A stretch of 42,922 nt of DNA, from positions 1 to 42,922 of the forward strand of contig JAUNAG010000005.1 of the NCBI GenBank assembly GCA_030527685.1, given 5' to 3'. Shown here piece by piece: positions 31,216 through 41,290 of the stretch. Origin of the DNA: Lachnospiraceae bacterium. GTDB taxonomy: Bacteria; Bacillota; Clostridia; Lachnospirales; Lachnospiraceae. The notes under the pieces were generated by a model that was not told the DNA's origin, ran no database searches, and worked only from the letters and a program-made list of their open reading frames with translations. Each line of letters opens with the position of its first letter. Position 1 is the stretch's first letter. A program made the translations under genes and the position numbers.

Positions 31216-32919
31216 ATGAAGCTTGAGAAGTATGTCGGCTGCTCAAGAGCAGCACAGAAGCTCGAAAAAGCAGATCTTGTTCTGAAGAATGCCAAGATCG
31301 TCAATGTATTCACGGATCGCGTGGAGGAAGGCAATGTGGCGATTAAAAACGGCATGATTGTGGGCATCGGCGACTACGAGGGGGAGGAAGAGATTGACCT
31401 TCACGGCCAGTATCTGACTTCCGGCTTTATTGATGCGCATCTCCATCTGGAGTCAACCATGGTAAACCCGCAGGTGCTGATTGCACAGGCTGCCCAGCAC
31501 GGAACCACAACCTTTATGGTGGATCCGCACGAGGCTGCCAATGTATCCGGAACGGACGGCGTGGATTATCTGCTGGACCAGACCAGTGATTCACCTGCCC
31601 ACGTCTATGTGATGATGGCAAGCTGTGTGCCGGCCACTCCGGTTGATGACAACGGCTTTACGCTGACAGCGGAGAAGATGGCTCCTTACCTGAAGAACCG
31701 CCGCGTTCTCGGCCTCGGAGAGGTCATGGACTGCTATTCTGTTATCGGCGGAGATGCAGCCATGAATGAAAAACTGGAGCTTTTCGACGGCAAGGTCAAG
31801 GACGGACATGCACCGGGACTGACGGATGAGCAGATGGCTGCCTATGTCATGGCGGGCATTACGACCGATCATGAAGGAACGACCTACGAATATGTGATGA
31901 AGGAACGTTCCATGGGCATGACCTGCCACATCCGCGAGGGCAGTGCGGCGAGAAATCTGGAGATGATCGTCAAGGGCATTGTCGAAAACAATACCAACAC
32001 AGAGGGCTTCTGCTTCTGCACAGATGACAAGCATATTGAGGACATCAGCCGGGAGGGTGACATCGATCATAACGTCCGGAAGGCTGTCAGCATGGGCATC
32101 AGTCCGATTGCGGCAGTGAAGATGGCCACAATCCAGCCGGCAAGATGCTACGGACTGCGCAGAACCGGTGCAGTGGCACCGGGCTATGATGCCGATCTGG
32201 TTGTATGGGATTCAATCAAGGATTTCAATGCACAGATGGTGTTCTATAAGGGCCATCTGATCAATGACATGCTGAAGATCAAGCCGAAGCCGTGCCCGGA
32301 GCAGCTTCTGGACACTGTGCATCTCGGAGAGCTTGATCCGGAGAAGCTGAAAATCCGCGCAGACGGAAAGCCTTTCCCGGTACTGCGGATGATTCCGGGA
32401 CAGATTCTGACAGAGCGGGAGGATCTGGTTCTTCCTTCTGATGACGAAGGTTTCTTCGCACCGGACGGGACGCTGGATAAGATCGCTGCATTTGAAAGAC
32501 ATAAGGCAACCGGCCTGATCGGAGCAGGCGTAGTAAAGGGCTTCGGCCTGAAAAACGGCGCCATTGCTTCTTCTGTCTCACACGACAGCCATAATATCAT
32601 CGCGATCGGAACGAGTGACGAGGATATCATGCTTGCTGTCCGCGAGCTGGAGAGAGTACACGGCGGCTATACAATCGTAGAAAACGGAGAGGTCTATGAC
32701 ACGCTGGAACTGCCGATCATGGGTCTGATCTCCGATAAGAGTTATTCCTATGTGAATAAAAAAGTGCGTCGCATGACGGCGAAGGCGCATAAGATGGGTG
32801 TTCCGAAAGATATGGAGCCCTTTATTACGCTTTCCTTCATGGCTCTTCCGGTTATTCCGGAGATCCGCTGCACGCCTCGCGGCATCTACAGCGTGACAGA
32901 AGCAAAGCTGCTCAGATGA
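31216..32919 (+). CDS. ade: Adenine deaminase
   Basis: A 567-residue amidohydrolase converting adenine to hypoxanthine and ammonia. Metal-binding motifs are DAHLHLEST (73-81, His75 and His77), DPHEAANV, and SCVPATP, which is typical of this enzyme. Later blocks are GLGEVMD, CTDDKH, and the C-terminal SHDSHNIIAIGTSDEDI stretch that distinguishes adenine deaminase from other deaminases. ATG 31216 has AAGGAGG upstream; an earlier in-frame ATG (31105) runs through the leader hairpin. The substrate is inferred from family motifs. I see no terminator after it. Confidence 0.93.
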   Translation: MKLEKYVGCSRAAQKLEKADLVLKNAKIVNVFTDRVEEGNVAIKNGMIVGIGDYEGEEEIDLHGQYLTSGFIDAHLHLESTMVNPQVLIAQAAQHGTTTFMVDPHEAANVSGTDGVDYLLDQTSDSPAHVYVMMASCVPATPVDDNGFTLTAEKMAPYLKNRRVLGLGEVMDCYSVIGGDAAMNEKLELFDGKVKDGHAPGLTDEQMAAYVMAGITTDHEGTTYEYVMKERSMGMTCHIREGSAARNLEMIVKGIVENNTNTEGFCFCTDDKHIEDISREGDIDHNVRKAVSMGISPIAAVKMATIQPARCYGLRRTGAVAPGYDADLVVWDSIKDFNAQMVFYKGHLINDMLKIKPKPCPEQLLDTVHLGELDPEKLKIRADGKPFPVLRMIPGQILTEREDLVLPSDDEGFFAPDGTLDKIAAFERHKATGLIGAGVVKGFGLKNGAIASSVSHDSHNIIAIGTSDEDIMLAVRELERVHGGYTIVENGEVYDTLELPIMGLISDKSYSYVNKKVRRMTAKAHKMGVPKDMEPFITLSFMALPVIPEIRCTPRGIYSVTEAKLLR

Positions 32920-32929
32920 TGCACAGCTG

Positions 32930-33026
32930 CTGATAAATCTGCTTTTTACTGATAAGTCTGCTTTGCGGGCGAATTTCGCAGGGCAGACAGGAATGGTTTG
33001 AGCATAAAACGGCCGGCCTGCCGGCA
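32930..33026. repeat. Short tandem repeat and hairpins between ade and the GH1-like gene
   Basis: A 16-base unit CTGATAARTCTGCTTT is present twice (32930-32945 and 32949-32964). Hairpins GTCTGC/GCAGAC (starting about 32956) and GCCGG/CCGGC (33013-33026) follow. I cannot assign a function. Confidence 0.4.
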
Positions 33027-33050
33027 TCGGGGTTGAAAAGGGAGTACATT

Positions 33051-34346
33051 ATGAACGGATACAGACTGCCGCAGACGCTGCTTCTCGGAGTATCCTCCTC
33101 TGCAGCACAGATTGAGGGTGGGGAGACCGCAGGAAACTGGAACGAATGGTGCCGGATGAACCGCATCAGTGACAAGTCTTCGATTTCCAGAGCCTGTGAT
33201 CACTGGAACCGCTGGAAGGAAGACATTGATATTATGGCGGCGATGGGCGTGCAGACGTACCGTATGGGCATCGAGTGGTCGAGAATCCAGCCGAAGCCGG
33301 GCAGCATCGACTATACGGCAGTCAATCATTATCGCCAGGAACTGGAATATCTGCAGACACGCGGCATTCGTCCGCTTCTGACAATCCACCATTTCTCCAA
33401 CCCGCTGTGGTTTGAGAAGAAGGGCGGCTTCGAAGCTCCGGCAAATGTACGGTATTTCCTGAAGTATGTCGGCATCATCGTCAACTGTTTCGGAGATCTT
33501 GTATCGGATTACGTGACATTCTCCGAGCCGAATGCCTATGCTTTCGGCGGCTATGCGGGACAGGGCTTCCCGCCGGGAGAGAACAATCCGATCACACTCC
33601 GCCGCGTGCTTTCAGTCATGGCAGGCTGTCATATCCGCGCTTATGAGAAAATTCACCGGATGAGAACCGCTATGGGTTACAGCGACACCAAAGTCGGCAT
33701 TGCACTGCAGATGAAGGTGTTCGCTCCGCTGCAGCCATCCTCCGTATGGATGAAGCACAGCGCAGAACTGCAGCGCAGGGCTTATCAGGAAGCAGTCGCA
33801 AAGGCATTCCTGACAGGTGATTTCAGAGGACCTCTCGAGAATCTGGGACATTTTAAAAAAGGACTTTACTGTGATTACCTCGGCATCAGCTACGCCTCAA
33901 GAGTTCACGTCTCAAAGCCGGGCGAGGAGCAGGCAAGACCGCAGGATCCGAAGGATGATCACGGAAGAGAGATCTATCACTACGGACTTGAGCTCTGCAT
34001 GCAGGAACTTGTCAACACAGTGCAGGGACAGCTTCCGGTCTGGATTCTCTCAAGCGGCGCAGATGACAGAAAGGATGCTTTCCGCAGCCTCTTCCTCTAC
34101 GATCAGCTGAATGTGCTTGCAAAAACAAAGCTTCCGGTGGAGCGGTATTACTGCAGATCCTTTACGGACAGCTTCGAGTGGCTTGACGGTGAAAAGAGCC
34201 GTTTCGGTCTTGTCCGCGTAAACTTTGAGACACAGGAAAGAACGGTTAAAAAGAGCGGTCGTTTCTTCCGTGAAATCGTTGCTGCCGGCGGTGTGACGCC
34301 GGATATGGCAGAACGCTATGTAAAAGGCGAAAAATACCATAAGTGA
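33051..34346 (+). CDS. GH1-family protein lacking the catalytic nucleophile
   Basis: A 431-residue protein with the full GH1 beta-glucosidase scaffold: GVSSSAAQIEGG (13-24), ACDHWNRWKEDI (48-59), GIEWSRIQP (73-81), TFSEPN with acid/base Glu159, and DSFEWLDG with FGLVRVNFETQ near the C-terminus. The conserved ITENG nucleophile motif is ILSSG at 332-336, so the nucleophile Glu is Ser334 (TCA). Nearby family sites also differ: GINYY becomes GISYA (278-282), and TFNEP is TFSEP. The reading frame is intact and the other motifs are well kept, so this looks like a maintained protein with altered or lost hydrolysis. It lies between ade and glgB. GGGAG precedes ATG 33051. Confidence 0.82.
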   Translation: MNGYRLPQTLLLGVSSSAAQIEGGETAGNWNEWCRMNRISDKSSISRACDHWNRWKEDIDIMAAMGVQTYRMGIEWSRIQPKPGSIDYTAVNHYRQELEYLQTRGIRPLLTIHHFSNPLWFEKKGGFEAPANVRYFLKYVGIIVNCFGDLVSDYVTFSEPNAYAFGGYAGQGFPPGENNPITLRRVLSVMAGCHIRAYEKIHRMRTAMGYSDTKVGIALQMKVFAPLQPSSVWMKHSAELQRRAYQEAVAKAFLTGDFRGPLENLGHFKKGLYCDYLGISYASRVHVSKPGEEQARPQDPKDDHGREIYHYGLELCMQELVNTVQGQLPVWILSSGADDRKDAFRSLFLYDQLNVLAKTKLPVERYYCRSFTDSFEWLDGEKSRFGLVRVNFETQERTVKKSGRFFREIVAAGGVTPDMAERYVKGEKYHK

Positions 34347-34350
34347 CGCA

Positions 34351-34379
34351 TTTACAGGGGTTTAAAATCAGGATATACT
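34351..34379 (+). promoter_or_regulatory. Promoter of glgB
   Basis: TTTACA (34351-34356), 17-base spacer, TATACT (34374-34379). The predicted leader is about 60 bases. Confidence 0.7.
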
Positions 34380-34446
34380 ATTAAGAGTGCCTTGCAAAAA
34401 AGCAGGGATACGGAATAGAAATATTACGCAGGAACAGGAGAAGCTG

Positions 34447-36426
34447 ATGGAAAACAGGTACGAGTTTACAACAGATGATCAGTATTACTTCGGACACGCA
34501 ACCCATTATGATCTCTATAAGAAGCTGGGCGCTCATCCGACAGTGATTGACGGACAGCAGGGTACATATTTTGCTGTCTGGGCTCCGAATGCTAAGAGTG
34601 TCTCTGTCATCGGAGATTTCAATGGCTGGGATACGAATGCGAATGTCATTACCAACAGAGATGACATCGGTGTATGGCAGATCTTTATCCCGGGTGTAAA
34701 GCCGGGTATGCTTTATAAATACTTTATTATCGGCGCACAGGATCAGCAGCTTTATAAGGCAGATCCGTACGGCAACCAGATGGAGCTCCGTCCGGGCACA
34801 GCATCAATCGTAGCAGATCTGGCTTCTATTACCTGGTCAGACAGCGCATGGATGAAGAAGCGCAGAGAGTTCAATCAGGACAAGGATGCGATGGTCGTCT
34901 ATGAGTGCCACATCGGCTCCTGGATGAAGCATCCGGAATGCGACGGCATTGAAGGCGGCTTCTATAATTATCGTGAATTCGCAGAGCGCTGCGCAGCTTA
35001 TATCAAGGATCTCGGCTATACACATGTCGAGCTGATGGGTATCGCAGAGCACCCGTTTGACGGCTCCTGGGGCTATCAGGTAACGGGCTATTATGCACCG
35101 ACATCCCGTTACGGAACACCGGAAGATTTCGCTTACATGATCAACTACTTCCACAAGAAGGGTATCGGCGTTATTCTTGACTGGGTTCCGGCACATTTCC
35201 CGAAAGATGAGTGCGGTCTGGCAGAGTTCGACGGCTATGCACTTTATGAGCATGCAGACCCGAGACAGGGTGAGCATCTCGAGTGGGGCACCAAGATCTT
35301 CAATTACGGAAGACCGGAGGTCAAGAACTTCCTGCTTGCCAATGCACTTTACTGGGTTGAGTTCATGCATGTCGACGGCCTGCGTGTAGACGCTGTTGCC
35401 TCCATGCTGTATCTGGACTACGGCAAGAAGGACGGCGAGTGGGTTGCCAACAAGTACGGCGAAAACAAGAACCTGGATGCAGTCGAGTTCTTCAAGCACC
35501 TGAATACACTTCTCCGCGGAAGAAACCCGGGCGTTGTCACCATCGCCGAGGAGTCTACCGCATGGCCGAAGGTCACAGGCGATGTCGAGAAGGAAAACGG
35601 TCTCGGTTTCACCATGAAGTGGAACATGGGCTGGATGAATGACTTCCTTGAGTACATGAAGCTTGATCCGCTGTTCCGTAAGGGCAATCACTACAAGATG
35701 ACATTCTCCACCTCTTATGCATACAGTGAACGCTATATGCTCGTCCTTTCACATGACGAGGTCGTTCATCTGAAGTGCTCGATGTGGAGCAAGATGCCGG
35801 GCATCTATGAGGATAAGTTCTCCAACCTGAAGGCAGGCTATACATATATGGCGGGCCATCCGGGCAAGAAGCTGCTCTTCATGGGTCAGGAATTCGGCCA
35901 GCAGCGTGAGTGGAGCGAGGAGCGTGAGATCGACTGGTTCCTCCTTGACAACGAATACAACAGACAGCTGAAGGATTATGTCAAGGCACTGTGGAAGATG
36001 GTCGGCAAGTATCCGGCACTGTATGCTACAGACTTTGATCCGGACGGCTTCCGCTGGATCAATGCAGATGATACAGAGAGAAGCATCTACAGCTTCGTTC
36101 GTCAGTCTCCGGACGGAAAGGACAATCTGCTCTTTGTCCTCAACATGACACCGATGCAGCGCGACGACTATCGCGTAGGCTGCTTCGTACCGGGCACCTA
36201 CAAGCTTATTCTGAATTCCATGGATCCGAAGTTCGGCGGTGATTCCCCGATCTCCAAGAAGACCTATACGGCAGAAGAGATTGTATGGGACAACAAGCCG
36301 TACAGTGTCGGCTTCAAGCTTCCGGCATACGGCGCATGCGTCTTCCGCTATGACAATCCGGACGTTGCAAAGGCAGCACCGGCAAAGAAGACAGCTGCCA
36401 AGAAGACAACAAAGAAGTCCAAATAA
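34447..36426 (+). CDS. glgB: 1,4-alpha-glucan branching enzyme with a Lys/Ala tail
   Basis: A 659-residue GH13 enzyme that forms alpha-1,6 branches in glycogen. It has a CBM48-type N-terminal domain (FAVWAPNAKSVSVIGDFNGW, 42-61). The barrel then carries nucleophile Asp315 in DGLRVDAV, acid/base Glu368 in TIAEEST and Asp437 in SHDEVVH. The base after DEVVH is Leu where branching enzymes usually have Gly. The last 20 residues are AKAAPAKKTAAKKTTKKSK-like, a basic low-complexity tail that resembles histone H1-type tails and is not part of the usual enzyme. ATG 34447 has AGGAG upstream. No glgA, glgC or glgP is in the window. Confidence 0.92.
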   Translation: MENRYEFTTDDQYYFGHATHYDLYKKLGAHPTVIDGQQGTYFAVWAPNAKSVSVIGDFNGWDTNANVITNRDDIGVWQIFIPGVKPGMLYKYFIIGAQDQQLYKADPYGNQMELRPGTASIVADLASITWSDSAWMKKRREFNQDKDAMVVYECHIGSWMKHPECDGIEGGFYNYREFAERCAAYIKDLGYTHVELMGIAEHPFDGSWGYQVTGYYAPTSRYGTPEDFAYMINYFHKKGIGVILDWVPAHFPKDECGLAEFDGYALYEHADPRQGEHLEWGTKIFNYGRPEVKNFLLANALYWVEFMHVDGLRVDAVASMLYLDYGKKDGEWVANKYGENKNLDAVEFFKHLNTLLRGRNPGVVTIAEESTAWPKVTGDVEKENGLGFTMKWNMGWMNDFLEYMKLDPLFRKGNHYKMTFSTSYAYSERYMLVLSHDEVVHLKCSMWSKMPGIYEDKFSNLKAGYTYMAGHPGKKLLFMGQEFGQQREWSEEREIDWFLLDNEYNRQLKDYVKALWKMVGKYPALYATDFDPDGFRWINADDTERSIYSFVRQSPDGKDNLLFVLNMTPMQRDDYRVGCFVPGTYKLILNSMDPKFGGDSPISKKTYTAEEIVWDNKPYSVGFKLPAYGACVFRYDNPDVAKAAPAKKTAAKKTTKKSK

Positions 36427-36452
36427 GCAGCGGCTTTGTAAAACATGAATTC

Positions 36453-36505
36453 AAAACCCGTATTGTGCAGGATCCTTAAACGGATAACAGCACAGTACGG
36501 GTTTT
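36453..36505 (+). terminator. Terminator after glgB
   Basis: AAAACCCGTATTGTGC (36453-36468) pairs with GCACAGTACGGGTTTT (36490-36505) with one G-T pair. The loop is 21 bases and the T tract is part of the stem. Confidence 0.85.
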
Positions 36506-36721
36506 ATTATCGGAACGGGCAGTGTGCTTTGGATTGGAAGGTCTGGTCCGGCAGAGGATTTTTCAGACAGTTTCGATGTCCGGGAAGAAAAAAAGACATC
36601 AAAAGAGTATGAAATCGGTTACAGAAATAATCGGATAACTGTGAAGGCGGATCCCGACACGAAACAGGCGAAATGCCCTAAAAAAGGGGAAATTTAAAGA
36701 AAAAAACGGCAATTATATCGA
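36506..36721. other. Intergenic DNA without a recognised feature
   Basis: About 215 bases between the glgB terminator and the next promoter. The later part is A-rich and purine-rich. No supported coding frame, repeat or RNA motif is seen. Confidence 0.5.
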
Positions 36722-36749
36722 TTGAAACAAATCTGAAATGTGATAGAAT
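36722..36749 (+). promoter_or_regulatory. Promoter of the small gene at 36801
   Basis: TTGAAA (36722-36727), 16-base spacer, TAGAAT (36744-36749). The predicted leader is about 45 bases. Confidence 0.65.
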
Positions 36750-36800
36750 ATGCTCGTACTGAAGAAATGAAATAAATCATACGAAAGGAGAGTACGAGAT

Positions 36801-37034
36801 ATGAAGGTAACTAATATTAAAGATGTAAACAGATTTTTCGAGGTTGTCGACACATGCAAGGGCAAGGTTATGCTTGTAACCGGCGAAGGCGATCAGCTGA
36901 ACCTGAAGTCCAAGCTCTCCCAGTATGTTTCACTGGCTAACATCTTCTCAAACGGCGAAATTCCGGAGATGGAAATCATCGCTTCGGAGCCTGAAGATGT
37001 ACAGAAGCTGGTTTCCTTCATGATGGGACAGTAA
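36801..37034 (+). CDS. Small conserved protein of unknown function
   Basis: A 77-residue protein beginning MKVTNIKDVNRFFEVVD and ending VQKLVSFMMGQ. It has no membrane segment, signal peptide or metal motif. The pattern GKVMLVTGEGDQLNLKSKL and IFSNGEIPEMEI is one I associate with short Lachnospiraceae proteins that have no experimental function. It has its own promoter, GAAAGGAG site and terminator, so it is an independent monocistronic gene, which supports it being real. Confidence 0.8.
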   Translation: MKVTNIKDVNRFFEVVDTCKGKVMLVTGEGDQLNLKSKLSQYVSLANIFSNGEIPEMEIIASEPEDVQKLVSFMMGQ

Positions 37035-37094
37035 GCAGCTGTCTTTGCAAATGCGGGCCTGCTTGAAAAAGCCTGCATCCATATAACAATAACC

Positions 37095-37129
37095 GGGATT
37101 GCGATCATTTGAGATTGCGGTCCCTTTTT
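37095..37129 (+). terminator. Terminator after the small gene
   Basis: GGGATTGCGATC (37095-37106) pairs with GATTGCGGTCCC (37113-37124) using several G-T pairs, followed by TTTTT. Confidence 0.8.
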
Positions 37130-37130
37130 G

Positions 37131-37139
37131 TGTTATACT
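37131..37139 (+). promoter_or_regulatory. Extended -10 promoter for pth-mfd
   Basis: TGTTATACT is an extended -10 element placed just after the terminator of the preceding gene. TTGAGA (37110-37115) lies 18 bases upstream as a weak -35, inside that terminator. Confidence 0.5.
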
Positions 37140-37180
37140 TAAATATTGGTTTATCAACTAAGAAATTAATGGAGAATAAC

Positions 37181-37774
37181 ATGCTTTTTTCGAATTCATC
37201 ATCAGGCATCAGTTATCTGATTGTGGGCCTCGGAAACCCGGGTGCCAAATACGATAAGACAAGACACAACATGGGCTTCGACGTGATTGACAGACTGATC
37301 GAGGAATACAATGTGCCGCAGAGCGGAACCAAATTCCATGCCATGATCGGCAAGGGCACGATCGGTACGGAGAAGGTGCTTCTGATGAAGCCGCTGACCT
37401 ATATGAATCTTTCCGGTACAGCGGTGCGCGAGGCAGTGAACTTCTATAAGCTGGATCCTGCGACACAGGTGATTGTCATCAGCGATGATATTGATCTTGC
37501 ACCGGGAAAGCTGCGTATCCGCAAGAAGGGAAGCGCGGGCGGCCAGAACGGCCTGAAGCACATCATCGCACAGCTCGGCACAGACCAGTTCACCCGCATC
37601 CGCGTGGGAACAGGATCGAAACCGGAGGGCTGGCAGCTTGCCGACTGGGTGCTCTCACGTTTTTCTGCCGAGGACAGAAAAGCGGTGGATGAGGCGATTG
37701 ACCGCGCAGCAAAGGCTGCAGCCTGCATCGTGACAGACGGACCGGATAAGGCCATGAACCTTTATAACGGCTGA
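37181..37774 (+). CDS. pth: Peptidyl-tRNA hydrolase
   Basis: A 197-residue enzyme that frees tRNA from prematurely released peptidyl-tRNA. The active-site residues are all visible: Asn19 in GLGNPG, His29 in TRHNMGF, Asn76 in YMNLSG, Asp102 in SDDIDL, and Asn123 in GGQNGLKHI. ATG 37181 has GGAG upstream; ATG 37169 is four residues longer and less well placed. The mfd gene follows after 15 bases, the common pth-mfd pair of Firmicutes, so they share a transcript. Confidence 0.95.
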   Translation: MLFSNSSSGISYLIVGLGNPGAKYDKTRHNMGFDVIDRLIEEYNVPQSGTKFHAMIGKGTIGTEKVLLMKPLTYMNLSGTAVREAVNFYKLDPATQVIVISDDIDLAPGKLRIRKKGSAGGQNGLKHIIAQLGTDQFTRIRVGTGSKPEGWQLADWVLSRFSAEDRKAVDEAIDRAAKAAACIVTDGPDKAMNLYNG

Positions 37775-37789
37775 TTGGAAAGGATTGCT

Positions 37790-40700
37790 ATGAAGAAACT
37801 CTTTGTCGAGCCGCTTACAGAGCTGCGTGAATATGCAGAGCTGCGGGCTGCTATGCGCAGGAAGAAAGGAATATTGTCGCTGACCGGCTGTGTCGAGGCA
37901 CAAAAGGCGCAGATGATTTATGCGCTCGCCTACGATGTGCCCAATGTCGTCATTGTCGCAGAGCACGATATGGCTGCCAGGACGATTTATGAGAATCTGC
38001 GTTTCTATGAGCCGCAGGTCTGTTATTACCCGGCAAAGGATCTTCTCTTTTATCAGGCAGATATTGCGTCCAACGAACTGGATCGACAGCGCGTGACCGT
38101 GATGCGGAAGCTTCTGGAGCCGAAAGAACACCATGTGGTTGTGCTGCCGGCTGCGGCGCTTATGGATTTTGTGACGGCCCGCGGAGTGATGGAGGCGGAA
38201 AGGCTGACCTTCACAGTCGGTGAGGAAAGCGAGCTGGAGACCATTAAGAAGGCACTGGTGCTTCTCGGATATGAGCGCACTCCGCGTACAGAGATTCCGG
38301 GGCAGTTTGCCTGCAGAGGCGATATTCTTGATATCTGGCCTCTGACAGAAGACCTCCCGATCCGAATTGAATATTTCGGAGACGAGATCGATTCGATCCG
38401 TACATTTGACCCGCAGACACAGCGCTCGATTGAGGAAATCGAGGAGACAGAGGTGTATCCGGCCAGCGATCATACCGGCACACTGAAGCCCTTTATCAGC
38501 TGGTTTGATACGGAAAAGACGCAGTTCTTCCTGGATGATCCGAACAGAATGCTGGAGGCGGTCCGCTCAACAGAAGAGGAATTCCGTCTCAGTATTGAGA
38601 TGCGAATGGAGCAGGGCGGTTTTTCAAAGGATGAGCTGCCGGATCTGATGAGTGCGGCTGAGCTGACAGCAGCCTTCAACAGAAGTTATACGATCGCGCT
38701 GTCCATGCTTGATATCCGCCGGGAACACTGGGATCTGAAAGAGACCTACGGCCTTACTGTACAGGCGGTTAATACCTATAACAACAGCTTCGAGATGCTC
38801 ACGGGAGACCTTCTGCGCTACAGAAAGCGCGGCTTCCGTGTCATTGTTGTGTCCGCTTCGCCGACAAGAGCGAGACGTCTGGCGCAGGGCCTGATGGATG
38901 CGGGCATTCCGGCCTATTATACGGAAAATGTTATGAATCCGCTTTCTTCCGGGCAGATCGTCGTGATGTACGGTCACGCCACACGCGGCTTCGAATATCC
39001 GCTGATCCGCTTCGCCATGATTTCCGAGACGGATATCTTCGGTGAGAAGAAGGAGAAGAAGAGAAGGCGCAGAGAGAAGAAAGACGGCAGTGATCACATT
39101 GCATCGCTGAACGATCTGTCGGTCGGCGATTATGTCATTCATGAAAACCACGGCCTCGGTATCTACAGAGGTATCGAGAAGGTGGAGGTTGACGGCGCGC
39201 TGAAGGATTACATGAAGATCGAGTACAGCGGCAGCAATCTCTATATTCTGGCTACACAGCTGGATCTGCTGCAGAAGTATGCCGGAGGCTCCGGTGACAG
39301 CAAGCCGAAGCTGAACAAACTCGGCGGGCAGGAATGGGAGAAGACACGCACAAAGGTCCGCGGAGCAGTACAGAATATCGCGAAGGATCTGGTGGAGCTC
39401 TACGCCAAGCGGCAGGAGAGCGCGGGACATGCCTGCTCTCCCGACACCGAGTGGCAGCGTGAGTTTGAGGAACTATTTCCCTATGAGGAGACCGATGACC
39501 AGCTGCAGGCGATTGAGGACACCAAGCGGGACATGGAGAGCAGAAAGATCATGGACCGCCTGATCTGCGGAGACGTCGGTTACGGAAAAACCGAGATTGC
39601 CATCCGTGCCGCCTTTAAGGCTGTACAGGAAGGCCTGCAGGTCGTCTATCTTGTGCCGACAACGATTCTGGCGCAGCAGCATTTTAATACCTTTGCACAG
39701 AGAATGAAAGACTTCCCTGTCAATGTGGAGCTGCTCTGCAGGTTCAGGACGCCGGCGCAGCAGAGCCAGACGCTGAAGAATCTGAAGAGCGGCATGGCGG
39801 ATATTGTCATCGGCACGCACCGCCTGCTCTCAAAGGATGTCAGCTTTAAGAATCTGGGACTTCTGATCATTGATGAGGAACAGCGCTTTGGCGTGGCACA
39901 TAAGGAAAAGATCAAGAAGCTTAAGGACAATGTCGATGTTCTGACGCTGACGGCAACACCGATTCCGCGAACGCTTCATATGAGCCTGATCGGTATCCGT
40001 GATATGACGGTTCTGGAAGAGCCGCCGCAGGACCGTGTCGCAATTCAGACCTATGTCATGGAATACAATCCGGAGATGGTGCGCGAGGCAATCTGCAGAG
40101 AGCTCGGGCGAGGCGGACAGGTCTACTATGTCTACAACCGCGTTAAGGACATTGCGGAGGTGGCCGGAAAGATCAGGGAGATGGTGCCGGAGGCGCAGGT
40201 CGCCTATGCACACGGTCAGATGAGTGAGCGTGAGCTTGAGAATATTATGGTGGATTTCGTCAACGGAGAGATCGATGTACTTGTGACCACCACCATCATC
40301 GAGACCGGCCTTGATATCGGCAATGCCAACACGATGATTATTCACGATGCGGATAAGATGGGACTTTCACAGCTCTATCAGCTGCGCGGCCGCGTGGGCA
40401 GAACCAGCCGGACAGCCTATGCCTTCCTGATGTACAAGCGCGACAAGATGCTGAAAGAAGTGGCAGAAAAACGACTTGCTGCCATCCGCGAATTTACGGA
40501 GCTTGGCAGTGGATTCAAGATTGCCATGCGTGACCTGGAGATCCGCGGTGCGGGCAACCTGCTCGGCGCCGAACAGTCCGGTCATATGGAGTCGGTCGGT
40601 TATGATCTGTACTGCAAGATGCTTTCGGAGGCGGTCAGCGAGGCAAAGGGCGAGCCTGCTGTGCGGGACTTCGAGACGACCGTGGATCTGAACTTCAATG

Positions 40701-41119
40701 CCTATATTCCGGACAGCTATATTCCGGATGAATTCCAGAAGCTCGATTTCTACAAGAGAATCGCAGCGATTCAGGACAGCTCCGATTACGATGATGTCCT
40801 GGATGAGCTGATCGACCGTTTCGGTGAGCCGCCGAAGGCCGTGACCAATCTGATGAAGATTGCCGAGCTGAAGAGCGGAGCACACAGGGGTCAGATTGCG
40901 GAAATCAAACAGACCGGAAGACAGGTGAAGATTGTGACTGTGACCGATCCGGCATTCGATGTGCGGAAGATTCCGGGAATCATCTCGGGCTTCGGCGGAC
41001 GTTTCACAATCCATGTGTATCCGACGGAGACCTACTTCCTGTATCACGGTGCGCTGACCGAGGAGGAACTGCTCCCGGCGCTTGCAGACTTTGCAAAAGC
41101 GCTGGAAGAGGCAGTCTGA
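37790..41119 (+). CDS. mfd: Transcription-repair coupling factor Mfd
   Basis: A 1109-residue ATP-dependent translocase that removes stalled RNA polymerase and recruits UvrA. The N-terminal third is the UvrB-like region, with [20 protein letters not shown] and [20 protein letters not shown]. The RNA-polymerase interaction domain follows ([20 protein letters not shown]). The helicase core has Walker [10 protein letters not shown] (about residue 593), [19 protein letters not shown] and QLRGRVGR. The TRCF domain is at the C-terminus. Length is near normal (about 1150). ATG 37790 has AAAGG upstream. Confidence 0.96.
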   Translation: MKKLFVEPLTELREYAELRAAMRRKKGILSLTGCVEAQKAQMIYALAYDVPNVVIVAEHDMAARTIYENLRFYEPQVCYYPAKDLLFYQADIASNELDRQRVTVMRKLLEPKEHHVVVLPAAALMDFVTARGVMEAERLTFTVGEESELETIKKALVLLGYERTPRTEIPGQFACRGDILDIWPLTEDLPIRIEYFGDEIDSIRTFDPQTQRSIEEIEETEVYPASDHTGTLKPFISWFDTEKTQFFLDDPNRMLEAVRSTEEEFRLSIEMRMEQGGFSKDELPDLMSAAELTAAFNRSYTIALSMLDIRREHWDLKETYGLTVQAVNTYNNSFEMLTGDLLRYRKRGFRVIVVSASPTRARRLAQGLMDAGIPAYYTENVMNPLSSGQIVVMYGHATRGFEYPLIRFAMISETDIFGEKKEKKRRRREKKDGSDHIASLNDLSVGDYVIHENHGLGIYRGIEKVEVDGALKDYMKIEYSGSNLYILATQLDLLQKYAGGSGDSKPKLNKLGGQEWEKTRTKVRGAVQNIAKDLVELYAKRQESAGHACSPDTEWQREFEELFPYEETDDQLQAIEDTKRDMESRKIMDRLICGDVGYGKTEIAIRAAFKAVQEGLQVVYLVPTTILAQQHFNTFAQRMKDFPVNVELLCRFRTPAQQSQTLKNLKSGMADIVIGTHRLLSKDVSFKNLGLLIIDEEQRFGVAHKEKIKKLKDNVDVLTLTATPIPRTLHMSLIGIRDMTVLEEPPQDRVAIQTYVMEYNPEMVREAICRELGRGGQVYYVYNRVKDIAEVAGKIREMVPEAQVAYAHGQMSERELENIMVDFVNGEIDVLVTTTIIETGLDIGNANTMIIHDADKMGLSQLYQLRGRVGRTSRTAYAFLMYKRDKMLKEVAEKRLAAIREFTELGSGFKIAMRDLEIRGAGNLLGAEQSGHMESVGYDLYCKMLSEAVSEAKGEPAVRDFETTVDLNFNAYIPDSYIPDEFQKLDFYKRIAAIQDSSDYDDVLDELIDRFGEPPKAVTNLMKIAELKSGAHRGQIAEIKQTGRQVKIVTVTDPAFDVRKIPGIISGFGGRFTIHVYPTETYFLYHGALTEEELLPALADFAKALEEAV

Positions 41120-41213
41120 AGCCCGGCCGCAAAAATACGGGATGCACTCATGGGAATTCCGGACTCCGATATAAATCGCAGCAGGGGACGGTGTGAAAGA
41201 TTCGTGACGTCTC

Positions 41214-41242
41214 TTGCCGAATGATGCAAAAAAGTCTATACT
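41214..41242 (+). promoter_or_regulatory. Promoter of the PrsA-like lipoprotein gene
   Basis: TTGCCG (41214-41219), 17-base spacer, TATACT (41237-41242). Confidence 0.7.
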
Positions 41243-41290
41243 AACAAGGCTATGTTTATTAATTTTGATTAATCTGGGAGGGAGTTTGTG

